A DNA stretch of 64,000 bases from CAWINH01 sp963837425 (GTDB taxonomy: Bacteria > Chloroflexota > Limnocylindria > QHBO01). Of the stretch, positions 8,235-17,345 are shown in pieces. Numbering within the stretch: the stretch's first letter is position 1; the number at the start of each line of letters is the position of its first letter. Both the position numbers and the translations under genes were made by a program. The DNA is taken from positions 310,001-374,000 of the forward strand of contig CAWINH010000006.1 of NCBI GenBank assembly GCA_963837425.1. The letters are read 5' to 3'. Under the pieces are notes generated by a model. That model saw only the letters and a program-made list of their open reading frames with translations. It was not told the DNA's origin and made no database searches.

Positions 8235-8570
8235 GTGCCTGCCTTCCCGATCCTTCGGCGCAAGGCGGACTTCGACGCAATCGCGCGCGACGGAACCGCC
8301 CGCTCGACCCGGCTGCTGGTGCTGCGATCGCGGCGCACCGACCGGCCGGAGACGCGGATCGGCATGAGCACGCCTCGATCGCTCGGCGGGGCCGTCCAGC
8401 GGAATCGGGTCCGGCGCCGGCTGCGCGCGCTGATGCGCGAACGCGTCGACGAGATTGGAGCGGGATGGGACCTGCTCCTCATCGCGCGACCGGAGGCGGC
8501 GACGGCAGGCTACGCGGAACTCCGCGACGCAGTGCGATCGCTCCTGGAGCGATCAGGGATCGGTGGATGA
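8235..8570 (+). CDS. rnpA: Ribonuclease P protein component
   Basis: A 111-residue basic protein that helps the RNase P RNA mature tRNA 5' ends. The family signature appears as the N-terminal LRRKADFDAIARDG and the RNR-type motif AVQRNRVRRRLRALMRE in the middle. It starts at GTG 8235. Its stop overlaps the yidD ATG (ATGA at 8567-8570), so the two are translationally coupled. Confidence 0.94.
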   Translation: MPAFPILRRKADFDAIARDGTARSTRLLVLRSRRTDRPETRIGMSTPRSLGGAVQRNRVRRRLRALMRERVDEIGAGWDLLLIARPEAATAGYAELRDAVRSLLERSGIGG

Positions 8571-8788
8571 AGCTCATCGGGATGGGAATGATCCGGGCGT
8601 ACCAGAAGCTCACCTTCTGGATGCCGCCGTCCTGCCGCTACACGCCGAGCTGCTCCGAGTACACCTACACCGCCATCGCCCGCTTCGGGCTGCTGCGCGG
8701 CGCGTGGATGGGAGCCCGCCGCATCGGCCGATGCCACCCGCTCCACCCGGGCGGCTACGACCCGGTCCCCGAGCGCGAACGGGCCTGA
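8567..8788 (+). CDS. yidD: Membrane protein insertion efficiency factor YidD
   Basis: A 73-residue amphipathic membrane-associated protein that assists YidC/Sec insertion. It shows the YidD pattern: IRAYQKL, PPSCRYTPSCSEYTY with its cysteines, GAWMGARRIGRCHP and HPGGYDPVP. The ATG at 8567 overlaps the rnpA stop by ATGA, and yidC follows after 7 bp. Confidence 0.95.
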   Translation: MKLIGMGMIRAYQKLTFWMPPSCRYTPSCSEYTYTAIARFGLLRGAWMGARRIGRCHPLHPGGYDPVPERERA

Positions 8789-8795
8789 GGGACAC

Positions 8796-9929
8796 ATGCA
8801 CCCGATCGTCGCCGCCGGCTTCTGGGGGATCGAGCACTTCACGCCGCCCTGGGACGTCTTCTACCTCCCCCTCTTCAACCTGCTGATCCTCGCCTACAAG
8901 CTGCTCTTCAACGACTTCGCGCTCGCGATCATCGTCTTCACCATCGTGGTGCGCACCATCCTGGCGCCGCTCTTCGTGCGCCAGATCCGCTCGCAGAAGG
9001 AGATGCAGCGGATGCAGCCGCTGCTCCGCGAGGTGCAGCGCAAGCACAAGGGCAATCGGCAGAAGATCGCCGAGGAGCAGCAGGCGCTCTACCGCGAGCA
9101 CGGCGTGAACCCGGCGGCCGGCTGCCTGCCGCTGGTGCTCCAGCTGCCGCTGCTGTTCGCCCTCTACCAGGCGCTGATCCGCGCGTCGAACCTCGTGACG
9201 CTGAGCGCGTCGGACGCTACATCGCAGGCTTTCGCCGATCTGCAGGCCAGCCTGCCGGGCATCACGAAGATAGACGCCACCCACTTCACGGCGCCGATCT
9301 CCGGACCGTGCACCCTGCCGCAATTCAGCACCGGGACGTTCTCGCACTTCCTCCCGCTGAACTGCCAGATCATCGATCCGCTGCACCTGGCTGCGACCAT
9401 CAACACGAAGGTGAGCTGGCTCTTCGGGCTGGACCTGGCCCTGCCGGACCGCACCTTCGCGCTCGTGGTCGGTGGCTTCGGGATCTCGGCAATCGCGCTC
9501 ATCGCCGCGGGGCTGCAGTTCGTGCAGGTCCGCATGACGAGCCCGCGGCCGAACCCGGACGACCCGACGGCGGCCACGTCGAGCACGATGACCTACCTGT
9601 TCCCGCTGATGACGATCTTCTGGGGCGGACTCTTCGCGAGTGGCCTGATCCTCTACTGGGCCATCTACACCGCCTTCCTGATCGGTCACCAGTACCTGAT
9701 CATGGGCTGGGGCAACCTGTTCCCGCTCTTCGGATGGCAGCCCCGCTGGGCGCCTCCCCCGGACGATGCACTCCCGTCGAAGCGGCGCGCGGCCGAGACT
9801 CCGCGCGATGAGCCGCAGCGCTCGCGGGAACCGTCCCAGCCCTCAACCCCATCATCCGGCGGCGCGGGCGGAGGCCGCCCGAAGCAGCGCCCGCCGGGAC
9901 AGAGAAGACGACGAGGCCGAAGAAGATGA
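8796..9929 (+). CDS. yidC: Membrane protein insertase YidC/Oxa1
   Basis: A 377-residue polytopic membrane insertase. The N-terminal hydrophobic segment and the LLFNDFALAIIVFTIVVRT helix are followed by the cytosolic hairpin (QIRSQKEMQRMQPLLRE), then the AAGCLPLVLQLPLLFALYQAL segment. Further helices lie near residues 215-240, 265-280 and 285-300. An unrelated loop of about 60 residues between helices is extracytoplasmic. The C-terminal 60 residues are Pro/Arg-rich and end RRRRGRRR, as in Gram-positive-type YidC that contacts the ribosome. It overlaps the jag gene by ATGA. Confidence 0.93.
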   Translation: MHPIVAAGFWGIEHFTPPWDVFYLPLFNLLILAYKLLFNDFALAIIVFTIVVRTILAPLFVRQIRSQKEMQRMQPLLREVQRKHKGNRQKIAEEQQALYREHGVNPAAGCLPLVLQLPLLFALYQALIRASNLVTLSASDATSQAFADLQASLPGITKIDATHFTAPISGPCTLPQFSTGTFSHFLPLNCQIIDPLHLAATINTKVSWLFGLDLALPDRTFALVVGGFGISAIALIAAGLQFVQVRMTSPRPNPDDPTAATSSTMTYLFPLMTIFWGGLFASGLILYWAIYTAFLIGHQYLIMGWGNLFPLFGWQPRWAPPPDDALPSKRRAAETPRDEPQRSREPSQPSTPSSGGAGGGRPKQRPPGQRRRRGRRR

Positions 9930-10920
9930 CTTTCCGCGAGTTCAGCGGCAGGAACGTCGAAGAGGCGATCCGCGCCGCAATGAAGGAGTTCGACGCCGAC
10001 CTGTCGGACCTCGACATCGAGATCATGGCCCAGGGCAGCCGAGGGATCCTCGGCGTGGGCGGCGAGGAGGCCCGCATCCTGGCCGCGCCGAAGTCGGCGA
10101 TCGCGGCCGCCGAGACGGTCCGCGTCCCGGAGACGCCCACCGAAGTGAAGCCGCCAGCCGGGGAGAAGACCCGCGCCGGCGACGTGGCCGAAGAAGTCGC
10201 CGAGGCCGCCGCGAAGACGACGGAGCGAGCCGCGCCGACGAGGCAACCGCCGACGAGGGCGTGAGCGGGGCGGACGACCAGGTCGTGGAGCTGACGCGCG
10301 CCGAGGAACACCGGGGCCGGACGCGAGGTGGGCGCGGGCGCGGCGGTCGGACACATGATCGCGCGCCGCGCGGGCCACGTCCGGAGCGTGAGCCCCGCAC
10401 CGAGCGAGAGCCGGTTCCGTTCATCCCCGCCAAGCCGCTCGAGGAGCTCTCCGAGAAGGAGCGCGCTGTGCTCGAGGAGGCGAAGGCCGTGCTCGAGGAA
10501 CTGCTCCGGCTCCTCGAGCTGAGCGGCACGGTGGAGATCGGGATCGGCACCGAGAGCGCCAAGCTCAATGTGAAGGGGGACGACCTGGGGGTCCTCATCG
10601 GGCGGCGCGGCGAGAAGCTCGCCAGCCTCCAGCACCTCGTCAACCTCATCGTGGCCAAGAGCCAGGGCCAGTGGAACCGGATCGTGGTGGACGTCGAGAA
10701 CTATCGCGGCCGCCGCGAGGAGATGCTGCGTGACGTCGCCGAGCGCGCCGCCAAGCGCGTGTCACAGAGCGGCAAGATCCTCCAGCTGGAGCCGATGCCG
10801 GCGATCGAGCGTCGGATCATCCACCTCGCACTCGTCGAGAACCCCCGGGTGCGCACCCAGAGCGTGGGGGTCGAGCCCAGCCGCCGGGTCGTCATCCTTC
10901 CTGCCAGCAGGGTCGACTGA
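9926..10920 (+). CDS. jag: RNA-binding protein Jag/KhpB (frameshifted in this assembly)
   Basis: A Jag_N-KH-R3H RNA-binding protein thought to act with KhpA on small RNAs and cell division. The Jag_N domain is in the first frame (MTFREFSGRNVEEAI to GSRGILGVGGEEARI). A low-complexity acidic/basic linker follows. The KH domain (GDDLGVLIGRRGEKL) and R3H domain (RRIIHLALVENPRVRTQSVG) are in another frame. The switch occurs between about 10200 and 10263, consistent with one lost base, because the first frame stops at 10264 and the second is open well before it. Family, order and ATGA overlap with yidC argue for a single functional gene. Confidence 0.85.
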
Positions 10921-10945
10921 GGCACGGATCCCGAGTCTCGCTTCA

Positions 10946-11405
10946 GTGGGCGCCCCTGAGCCCGTGGCGGTGGGCGGCCTCCCCGATGGCGGCTGGGTGG
11001 GCCTGGTGGCGGGCGCCGATGGCTTCCGCCTCGTCGTGGGTGGCTCGCGAGCGACCGCCGTCGATCGCGGTCCGCTCGGTCGAGCGACGGTCGACGCTGA
11101 CCGCGTTGGCCATCCTGCATTTCGAAGAGGCGCTCGACGCGCCATCGGCCCGAGTTGACGAGGCGACGCACCGCGAGATGGCCGACTTGCTGCGCTGGCT
11201 GGGCGAGACGGCGCCGAGCGCCGAGGAGCGCGAGCTGGTGGCCCTTGCCCTCGATTCCGTGGAGGACGGTCTCCCCGGCGACGCGGTCAGCCTGCGCCTG
11301 ATGGCGCTCCTCGCGGCGATGGCGCGCGGAACGGGCACGACGACCACGCCCCCAGATGCGCTGGAGATCGTCCTCGGGCGCGCCCGCGAGATCGGCCGGG
11401 GTTAG
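10946..11405 (+). CDS. Unrecognised small protein, probably frameshifted
   Basis: A coding-looking region after jag in two frames. A Gly/Val-rich beta segment starts at GTG 10946 (VGAPEPVAVGGLPDGG), and a helical acidic segment (ALAILHFEEALDAP to LRLMALLAAMARG) runs to the TAG at 11405. They join if one base is wrong near 11090-11105. I recognise no family. The stop overlaps the stop of the convergent membrane-protein gene (shared TTAG at 11402-11405). It could be the last gene of the rpmH operon. Confidence 0.45.
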
Positions 11406-12011
11406 CCGGCCGGGTTCTCCTCGGAACCACCGCCCTCGCACGGATGGCTCGGCCGGGGCCTGGGGCTCGGCGGGAGCCGGAGGCGCAGCAGCGGGCGCCG
11501 GAGGCGCAACGGGAGGTGCCGGTGCAGGCGGTGGCGGCGGGGCTGCCTGCTGGGGCGGCGCCGCGGGAGGCGCAGCGGGCGGCGCCGCGGGTGTTGCGCC
11601 TGCCGAGCCTGCCGGCATGCCGAGCACGAACTTGCCGCCCTCGGCCTGGAAGGCCTGCCAGCCGATCCAGCCCATCCACAGCGCGGCGGCAAAGCCAACG
11701 ATGAAGAGCAGGGTGTCGATGTCGGTGAAGTAATTGAAGATGTAGCGGAGCTCGACGAGCGCGGCGAGCGCCCAGAACACCGCGGACACGCCGCCGGTCA
11801 CGACCAGCAGGGTGCCTGTGGAACCGGGAAGCTTCGTGTTCGGCGACATCTGAGGCAGAAACACGACCGCCAGCATCCCGACCGCCGCGATCAGCGAGAT
11901 CGCCACGAGCCCGCTCCATGCCTGGGAGAGCGCGACGATGCTCAGGACCACGACTGCCACCGATGCAAAGACGGCCATCCGCTCGCTGGAGCTGAGCTTG
12001 GAAAAGTCCAT
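11402..12011 (-). CDS. Four-helix membrane protein with Ala/Pro-rich tail
   Basis: About 200 residues starting MDFSKLSSSERMAVF (ATG 12011). Four hydrophobic helices lie at about residues 12-32, 35-52, 62-82 and 90-115, followed by an Ala/Pro-rich tail of about 70 residues. The main frame runs on past the convergent neighbour. A shift near 11440 would give a Gly/Glu/Asn-ended C-terminus (GGGSEENPAG) at 11402, which I take as the real end. No family recognised; it may be an envelope protein specific to this lineage. Confidence 0.6.
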
Positions 12012-12136
12012 GAACCTGCTGCCTCCGTTCCCTCTGCGGCTGGGTGTGGCCCCCGACCACTGCGGGCGCACCGCGTGGCGCACCTTATCACAGGCCTGTC
12101 GCGCTTCATAGGGTGCGTGCCCTCGCTTGGAGTGGG

Positions 12137-13108
12137 TCAGCCCCGCTCGGCGAGCCGGTCGCCCAGGCCCCGGAAGACGCGGGCCCCGATCTGAGACCAC
12201 GGCATCCGGACGAGCTGGTACCCGGCGACGGCGTAGATGGCGCCGGCCACCAGATCGATCACGTAGTGGTGCCCAAGGTAAACGGTCGCGAACCAGATCA
12301 GGCCCACGAACGGCGCCCACAGCCACGCGGCTCGGACCGATCGCTCACGAAGGAAGAGCAGGACGAGCACCGCGTAGGCGGCATGCATCGAGGGGAAGGC
12401 GGCCAGCGGGTTGCCGAGCATGTGGACGTACATCGACGAGAACCCGCCCCACCCGAAGCTGCGGCTGACCTCGGCCATGACGTCGGTCACCGGCAGCGGC
12501 ACCCCGTTCACCACGGCGAACCGGGGCGGGGCGACCGGAACGAGCAGGAAGGTGAAGAACGCAGCGAAGCTCACCACCAGGAGGGTCACGCCGAAGCGAT
12601 AGAAGCGGACTCGATCGCGCAGCCAGAGCGCCACCGCGAAGATGACCGGGTAGACGAAATGGGTCAGGTAGACGACGGACAGGCCGATGTCGAGCGGGCC
12701 CACCACACCCCGCTGCCGGACCGCCGCCTGCAGCTCGACGGTCGGCACGATCCCGCCCATCAGCGTCCGCTCGATGCCCACCACGAGGTCGGCGGGCAAC
12801 GTCTGCCCGAAGCCGGCCGCGATCCCGCGCTGCGCCTCCCAGGCGAGGAGGATGATGAGGAACGGCCCCCAGTCGCGGGCGAGTGGCCAGCCACGGGCCA
12901 GGAAGAGCAGGCCGAGGGCGGTGATGAGCAGCAGCACGTCCATGCCCGGCATGATCCCCAGGGCCAGCATCGCGGTGACGACGAAGCCGATGTAGGCGCA
13001 GACCACCCAGGTGGTGACGCGCATGAGGACTGCCGCCCCTCCTGCCGCCTGGCCGGCGTCGAACTCGACGCCGGCCGCCGACTCCATCTCCGGCGTGGTC
13101 GATGCCAT
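12137..13108 (-). CDS. PAP2-superfamily / inositolphosphotransferase-like membrane enzyme
   Basis: About 323 residues with six or more helices. The PAP2_3 (Aur1/Ipt-like) phosphatase signature is visible as AAFPSMHAAYAVLV and, about 45 residues on, LGHHYVIDLVAGAIYAV; these supply the catalytic His residues and the Asp of the fold. A preceding conserved LGNPLAAFP context is typical of actinobacterial membrane enzymes that transfer or hydrolyse lipid phosphates. Start ATG 13108 (MASTTPEME) follows a GGAGGGAGC ribosome site, better than the in-frame Met at 13192. The substrate is unknown. Confidence 0.8.
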   Translation of the reverse strand: MASTTPEMESAAGVEFDAGQAAGGAAVLMRVTTWVVCAYIGFVVTAMLALGIMPGMDVLLLITALGLLFLARGWPLARDWGPFLIILLAWEAQRGIAAGFGQTLPADLVVGIERTLMGGIVPTVELQAAVRQRGVVGPLDIGLSVVYLTHFVYPVIFAVALWLRDRVRFYRFGVTLLVVSFAAFFTFLLVPVAPPRFAVVNGVPLPVTDVMAEVSRSFGWGGFSSMYVHMLGNPLAAFPSMHAAYAVLVLLFLRERSVRAAWLWAPFVGLIWFATVYLGHHYVIDLVAGAIYAVAGYQLVRMPWSQIGARVFRGLGDRLAERG

Positions 13109-13220
13109 GCTCCCTCCCGCCCCGCACCTATCCGCACCAGACTGCATCAGCGCCGGGGCCCTGAGACTAGGTATGCGGCAGGGCCGCGTCAACTGCGGCC
13201 ATCCGGCTGGGCGTGGAGGT

Positions 13221-13581
13221 TGGTGGAGATGGGGGAGAATCGAACTCCCCGTCCAGAACCGAGTCCCCGGAAACGTACTACAGGTGTGTCCGGCCTACTT
13301 GGAGCTTCGCTTGCGGGCCCCCGACCGGCGGGGTGCTCCGCTCGCTATCCGGCGTGCCTTTCGGCTCTTTGACGCCACTCACCGGAGTCGGTGACGCCGC
13401 ACCTCCCCTGATGACATCTTCGCCGTCCGGGGAGGGGGGACGGAGTCGATGCTCACTGTCTAAGCAGCGAGAGCGAACTGACGGTTGCCAGTTAGCAGTT
13501 TGCCCGCTGATTTACGAGGCCTGCGGGCGACCTCGACCTGCAGTTCCCGGATCCTGAGCCCTGTCGAAACCTGACATCCCC
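13221..13581 (-). ncRNA. ssrA: Transfer-messenger RNA (tmRNA, ssrA)
   Basis: Rescues stalled ribosomes with SmpB. The 5' end GGGGATG (13581-13575) pairs with CATCTCC next to the encoded terminal ACCA (ending at 13221), a 7-bp acceptor stem with one G-U. The tRNA-like D-region has GGTTTCGACAGG, and the T-arm GTTCGATTCTC is followed by its stem partner. The internal reading frame ends TTCGCTCTCGCTGCTTAG, giving the tag AGKLLTGNRQFALAA if the resume codon is GCG (or starting at the following GGC). The hydrophobic ALAA end is the standard protease degron. One-piece tmRNA, 361 nt. Confidence 0.93.
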
Positions 13582-13602
13582 ACGGATCCGCTTGACCTCG
13601 CG

Positions 13603-13608
13603 ATTCTA
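13603..13608 (-). promoter_or_regulatory. Candidate -10 for tmRNA
   Basis: TGCTAGAAT (extended -10) is read leftward and ends 21 bases before the mature 5' end. It implies a short 5' leader of about 15 nt, presumably removed by RNase P. Confidence 0.5.
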
Positions 13609-13644
13609 GCATGCGCCGCCGGTCGAAGCGAACGCCCGTTCTGT

Positions 13645-15372
13645 TCAGGGGACGAGGTGGACGGGATTGCCCCGGATCGTGACGCCCCAGGTGGTCGTGT
13701 CGTTGCCGCTGTTCACCGTGTAGCGGATCTTCCACCAGCCCGCCTCGTTGTTCGGGTTCTGGGGGTCAGGTGGCGTCAGGCCGGTCGTCCCGTAGGTCGC
13801 CGGGAGCTGGATCGAGATCGTGATCCACGAGTTCTGGTAGTACTGACCGCCGCTCGTGTTGTTCGGGCAGCCGGCCGGCGGTGAGATCGACGATCCATTG
13901 CCGTAGGTCTGGATGCAGGTCACGTTCGTCCCGCTGGTGTGGCCGGCCGAGGCGTTCGAATCGGCGGTATAGCTCATCGTCGCCGCCTTGTAGACGTTGC
14001 CGTCCGGGTCCAGGATCTGGAGCCAGGCCTTGTCGCCCACGTCGCCGGGGTCGAAGAGGGTGATCTCCACCGTCTTGCCGGCACCGGCGGCGCGGTCGAT
14101 CTGCGCCAGGAAGAACTCCTGCTGACCGGACTGGATGTTCGCGTAGGACACCATGCGGCCGGATCCGTAGACCTTCGGGGTGCCGCCCGACACGACCTGG
14201 ATCGACCACATGTTCTCGAACATCTGGTCCTGGTTGAGGGTCGCGTTGTTTGGATCGGTGGTCCGCACCTGCAGGCGGTAGATCCCCGCCGGCAGCCCGG
14301 TCGCCAGCGGCCACCAGCGGTTGTGCCAGTAGCCGCCCTGGTTCGTGCTCGCGATGGCGCCCTGCGCGCAGTTCGCCGGGGTCCCGGTCCCGTTCGTGCC
14401 CGGCGCGTTGCCATCGGCGTAGTTGTTGTCTGCGCCGCCGGCGCCCGCGGCCTTGCCGAACGCGTTGCTCTTGTCGACCTGGTACTCGTTCTTGAAGAGC
14501 GAGTCGTCGCTCGTCGGGTCGACGCGCGTGTCATCGGCGAGGCTCACCGAGCCCTTCGTGTCCCAGAGCTGGTAGTAGGTGGAGACCGGCACTGCGTTCA
14601 CGCCGCCGCTGTTGATCCAGTGGTCACCGGCGCCAAGGTGGCCACCGCCGGGGCCGGAGGTCGTGGCACAGAAGGTCGGGTCGAAGATGTAGACCGTGCC
14701 GCCGTTCTGCGGCACGTCGACCTCGTAGCTGTACCCGGTCGGGTCGTAGTCGGCGTTGGCTGTCGGCCGATAGTTGTAGCCGGTGGCGAACCCGTCACCC
14801 GTCGAGCGGTTGCTGCCCTGGCCCTCGATGGCGCCGAAGAAGCCCTGCGAGGAGAGCGTTCCGCCGGTGGCACCGGTGATGTTCGGGCAGCTGATCGACG
14901 AGCCGGAGACCTGGCACAGCTTGTAGACCCCGTAGTACGCGAGCGGGCTGCCCATCGGAATGGGGCGGATGAACTCCGCGCTCGCGTTCCGCGTGATCTT
15001 CAGGGTGTTGAAGCCGAGCACCCGCATGAAGAAGGTGTCGATCTTCGTCGTGATCGTGACGTTCAGACGTCGCACGTTCCCCGAATCCTGCGATGGCGTC
15101 ACCGTGATCGTGCCGCTGCCATCGGTGTACCCGTTCTTCGATGCCTCGGCGCGCGCGAGCGCATAGGCCTGCGGAACCTTGGTGGGAAGGTCCACGACGC
15201 CGGCCAGGGCGGCAGCATCGGCGGCACGCTGGACGCGAAGGACGTTGTCCTGGTACCAGCCCAGGTCGATCACGAGCCCGACGAGCGCGATGAGGATGAC
15301 GAGAAGCCCCCCGGTCATCACCAGGATCTGGCCGCGTGCGGTTGGGAGATGGATTCGAGGCACGTCCTTCAT
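13645..15372 (-). CDS. TadG-like pilus/secretion-associated protein
   Basis: A 575-residue protein with a short basic N-terminus and one N-terminal transmembrane helix (GGLLVILIALVGLVIDL, about residues 20-40). It continues with the TadG-type sequence RVQRAADAAALAGVVDLP. The remaining 500 residues are a Ser/Thr/Gly/Asn-rich, Cys-containing (about 8 Cys) extracellular region with no recognised domain. ATG 15372 lies 5 bp after the upstream TadE-like stop. With the two TadE-like genes it forms a minor-pilin set, but no Tad ATPase, TadB/C or prepilin peptidase is in this window. Its transcript end faces tmRNA. Confidence 0.75.
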   Translation of the reverse strand: MKDVPRIHLPTARGQILVMTGGLLVILIALVGLVIDLGWYQDNVLRVQRAADAAALAGVVDLPTKVPQAYALARAEASKNGYTDGSGTITVTPSQDSGNVRRLNVTITTKIDTFFMRVLGFNTLKITRNASAEFIRPIPMGSPLAYYGVYKLCQVSGSSISCPNITGATGGTLSSQGFFGAIEGQGSNRSTGDGFATGYNYRPTANADYDPTGYSYEVDVPQNGGTVYIFDPTFCATTSGPGGGHLGAGDHWINSGGVNAVPVSTYYQLWDTKGSVSLADDTRVDPTSDDSLFKNEYQVDKSNAFGKAAGAGGADNNYADGNAPGTNGTGTPANCAQGAIASTNQGGYWHNRWWPLATGLPAGIYRLQVRTTDPNNATLNQDQMFENMWSIQVVSGGTPKVYGSGRMVSYANIQSGQQEFFLAQIDRAAGAGKTVEITLFDPGDVGDKAWLQILDPDGNVYKAATMSYTADSNASAGHTSGTNVTCIQTYGNGSSISPPAGCPNNTSGGQYYQNSWITISIQLPATYGTTGLTPPDPQNPNNEAGWWKIRYTVNSGNDTTTWGVTIRGNPVHLVP

Positions 15373-15377
15373 CCTCG

Positions 15378-15998
15378 TCACTGGTTCGTTGGATTGAGGG
15401 CCATCACGGTGCGGTCCGAGAAGTCCATGGAGCTGAACCCGACCAGCGCCAGGAATGGCGTTCGGAACTGGTAGGTGTAGGTCACCCGCACGCCGAGCGA
15501 ATCGGCAGGCTGCAGGTTGTTCCGCGAGCACGCCTTCCACGCGTCGGTCACGGGTGGTGAGAAGTCGAGGGTCGTCCCGTCAATGGTCGGTCCCGCACCG
15601 GGGGTGTAGGTCCAGACGTTGGCGTACGAGCCGATCTGCTTCCCGCTGGCATCGGCCTTGTAGATGCGGATCTCGTGGACCTTGTTGATGTCGATGGGCG
15701 AGCCGTTGCTGGTCAGCACGCGCTCGACGGCAGCCACGATCCGCTTGTCGACGTCCGTCCAGTTCGGGGACTGCCCGGCACTGCAGCCGAGGTCTCCGCC
15801 GCCGTTCACGAGCGCCGCGCCAACGCGCGCGCCCTCGCGCGACGCATATTCGAGCGTCAGGTGGTGGTTGAAGACGAACCCGAACTCGATCGCTCCCATG
15901 ATCAGCAGCATGAGGAACGGGAGGATCATCGCGAACTCGACGAGGCTCTGTCCTCGCTCTTCCCGGGGAGCGCGTCGGCGCCTGGAGACGTTCATCAC
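15378..15998 (-). CDS. TadE-like pilin-family protein (second of the set)
   Basis: A 206-residue protein with the TadE-like N-terminus RGQSLVEFAMILPFLML, where Glu is five residues into the hydrophobic helix as in type IV-like pilins. A single helix anchors it and the rest is extracytoplasmic, with Cys residues and an aromatic-rich C-terminus. It starts with Met-Met (15998/15995) and overlaps the upstream TadE stop by 4 bp, so all three genes are coupled. Confidence 0.82.
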   Translation of the reverse strand: MMNVSRRRRAPREERGQSLVEFAMILPFLMLLIMGAIEFGFVFNHHLTLEYASREGARVGAALVNGGGDLGCSAGQSPNWTDVDKRIVAAVERVLTSNGSPIDINKVHEIRIYKADASGKQIGSYANVWTYTPGAGPTIDGTTLDFSPPVTDAWKACSRNNLQPADSLGVRVTYTYQFRTPFLALVGFSSMDFSDRTVMALNPTNQ

Positions 15999-16597
15999 AG
16001 CACCGGCTCGATGCGCATCTGCTGCGCGGACTGCAGGGTGATCGTGGGGGACATCTGGAGGAAGACGGAGAGCGGTGTCTTCCAGCGATAGGCGTATGTG
16101 ATCTGGACGCCGAGCGTGTCGACGGACGTGTGGGGTGGGGACATGGCGAGACAGCCGGCGACCACCGTGCAGCGGGAGGCCTCGGGATAGGTCGCGGAGA
16201 CGAGGGTGTACGGCAGGGTCACCGTGTCGCCCTTCACCGTCGTGCAGGTCATGTTCCCCGTCCGGGTGTAGACGTTGACCGCGCTGTTCTTCACGTTGCC
16301 CTTGTCGTCCGACCAGTAGAACTCCACCCTCGAGATCCCCGAGCGGTCGGAGCTGGCGCCGAACGAGCGCTCCAGGCCCTCGAGCATGCTGCAGTCGGTG
16401 CCCAGGCGATCACCGCCCTCGACACCCACCCGCGCGACGTCGCGCGCGGCGAAGCTGAGCGCATTCAGGGTGCTGAAGGCGAACGCGAACTCGATGATCG
16501 CAATGAGCACAAAGAGGAAGATCGGGAGCACGAGCATGAACTCGACCGCGGCCTGGCCGCGTTGTCCCTTCTCGCCTCGTCGCCGGATCAGCTGCAT
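15995..16597 (-). CDS. TadE-like pilin-family protein (first of the set)
   Basis: About 200 residues beginning MQLIRRRGEKG, then the TadE motif GQAAVEFMLVLPIFLFV. One transmembrane helix, then an extracytoplasmic beta-rich domain with several Cys. The start could instead be ATG 16627 or 16645, but the Arg-rich extension is atypical; 16597 matches family N-termini. It overlaps the next gene by 4 bp. Bases 16598-16771 before it, after smpB, hold no gene. Confidence 0.8.
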   Translation of the reverse strand: MQLIRRRGEKGQRGQAAVEFMLVLPIFLFVLIAIIEFAFAFSTLNALSFAARDVARVGVEGGDRLGTDCSMLEGLERSFGASSDRSGISRVEFYWSDDKGNVKNSAVNVYTRTGNMTCTTVKGDTVTLPYTLVSATYPEASRCTVVAGCLAMSPPHTSVDTLGVQITYAYRWKTPLSVFLQMSPTITLQSAQQMRIEPVL

Positions 16598-16771
16598 GGA
16601 CCGGTTGCCTCGAGCTCGATGTTCCATGTGGCGGTCGCCCGCCACGGTCGCATCTCGCTCCTCCGCACCAGACCTTACGGAACGAACCTTGCGAAGTCCA
16701 TGACTATTCGACCCATGACGGATGGGACCCGACGGGTACTTTCGGGCCCCCGGGAGGACTTCAGAAGGGCC

Positions 16772-17233
16772 TCAGAGGCGGAGCCGAGCCGCCTTCGTCT
16801 CCCGCTCGAGCTCGCGCCGCATGTCCCGCTCGGCAATCGCCCTGCGCTTGTCGTGTCGCTTCTTCCCCCTCGCCAGGCCGAGCTCGAGCTTGGCGCGCCC
16901 GTCGCGGAGGTAGAGGCGCAGCGGGACGAGCGTCTCACCCTTGGCCTGGGTGCGGCCCGCCAGCTCCGCGATCTGGTCCCGATGCAGGAGCAGCTTCCGT
17001 GTGCGCGTCGGTTCATGGTTGTTTCGGTTGCCCTGCTCGTAGGGCGCGATGTGGGCCCCGATCAGCCATGCCTCTCCGTGGTCGATCCGTGCGTAGGCCT
17101 CCGCGAGGTTCGCGCGGCCGGCGCGGATCGACTTGATCTCGGTGCCGGTCAGCACGAGGCCCGCCTCGATGATCTCCTCGATCAGATAGTCGTGGCGGGC
17201 GCGGCGGTTGAGGGCGACGGTCTTCTCGGACAT
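16772..17233 (-). CDS. smpB: SsrA-binding protein SmpB
   Basis: A 153-residue tmRNA partner that delivers it to stalled ribosomes. Family signatures are NRRARHDYLIEE at the N-terminus, GLVLTGTEIKSIRAG, the ANLAEAYARI helix and the basic C-terminal ARGKKRHDKRRAIAERD with a typical long basic tail. ATG 17233 (MSEKTVALN) is chosen over an in-frame Met nine codons upstream. The gene lies only about 3 kb upstream of ssrA on the same strand, separated by the TadE/TadG set. Confidence 0.96.
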   Translation of the reverse strand: MSEKTVALNRRARHDYLIEEIIEAGLVLTGTEIKSIRAGRANLAEAYARIDHGEAWLIGAHIAPYEQGNRNNHEPTRTRKLLLHRDQIAELAGRTQAKGETLVPLRLYLRDGRAKLELGLARGKKRHDKRRAIAERDMRRELERETKAARLRL

Positions 17234-17244
17234 GCGGTGGGGGC

Positions 17245-17250
17245 ATCCTA
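17245..17250 (-). promoter_or_regulatory. Candidate -10 close to smpB
   Basis: TAGGAT ends 11 bases before the smpB ATG, which would give a very short leader. Weak without a -35. Confidence 0.3.
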
Positions 17251-17290
17251 GTGCAGGCACCCTGGGGCGGCGAGCGCGGCGGGCATGGAA

Positions 17291-17315
17291 CGAGCCGGCC
17301 GTTTCGGCCGGCTCG
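17291..17315. terminator. Perfect 10-bp hairpin upstream of smpB
   Basis: CGAGCCGGCC (17291-17300) and its exact complement GGCCGGCTCG (17306-17315) flank a five-base loop. It lies after the peptidase gene and a short leader-like ORF and before smpB (all leftward). There is no T run on either side, so it may be a Rho-assisted end, an attenuator or an RNA stability element. Classic intrinsic termination is not supported. Confidence 0.5.
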
Positions 17316-17345
17316 ATTCCGACGCTACCACTCGAGTGGTGACTG

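Noticed and set aside
13460..13735. A 91-codon protein gene overlapping tmRNA
   Set aside because: Its last 15 codons are the tmRNA tag frame; upstream codons lie within the RNA and have no family match.
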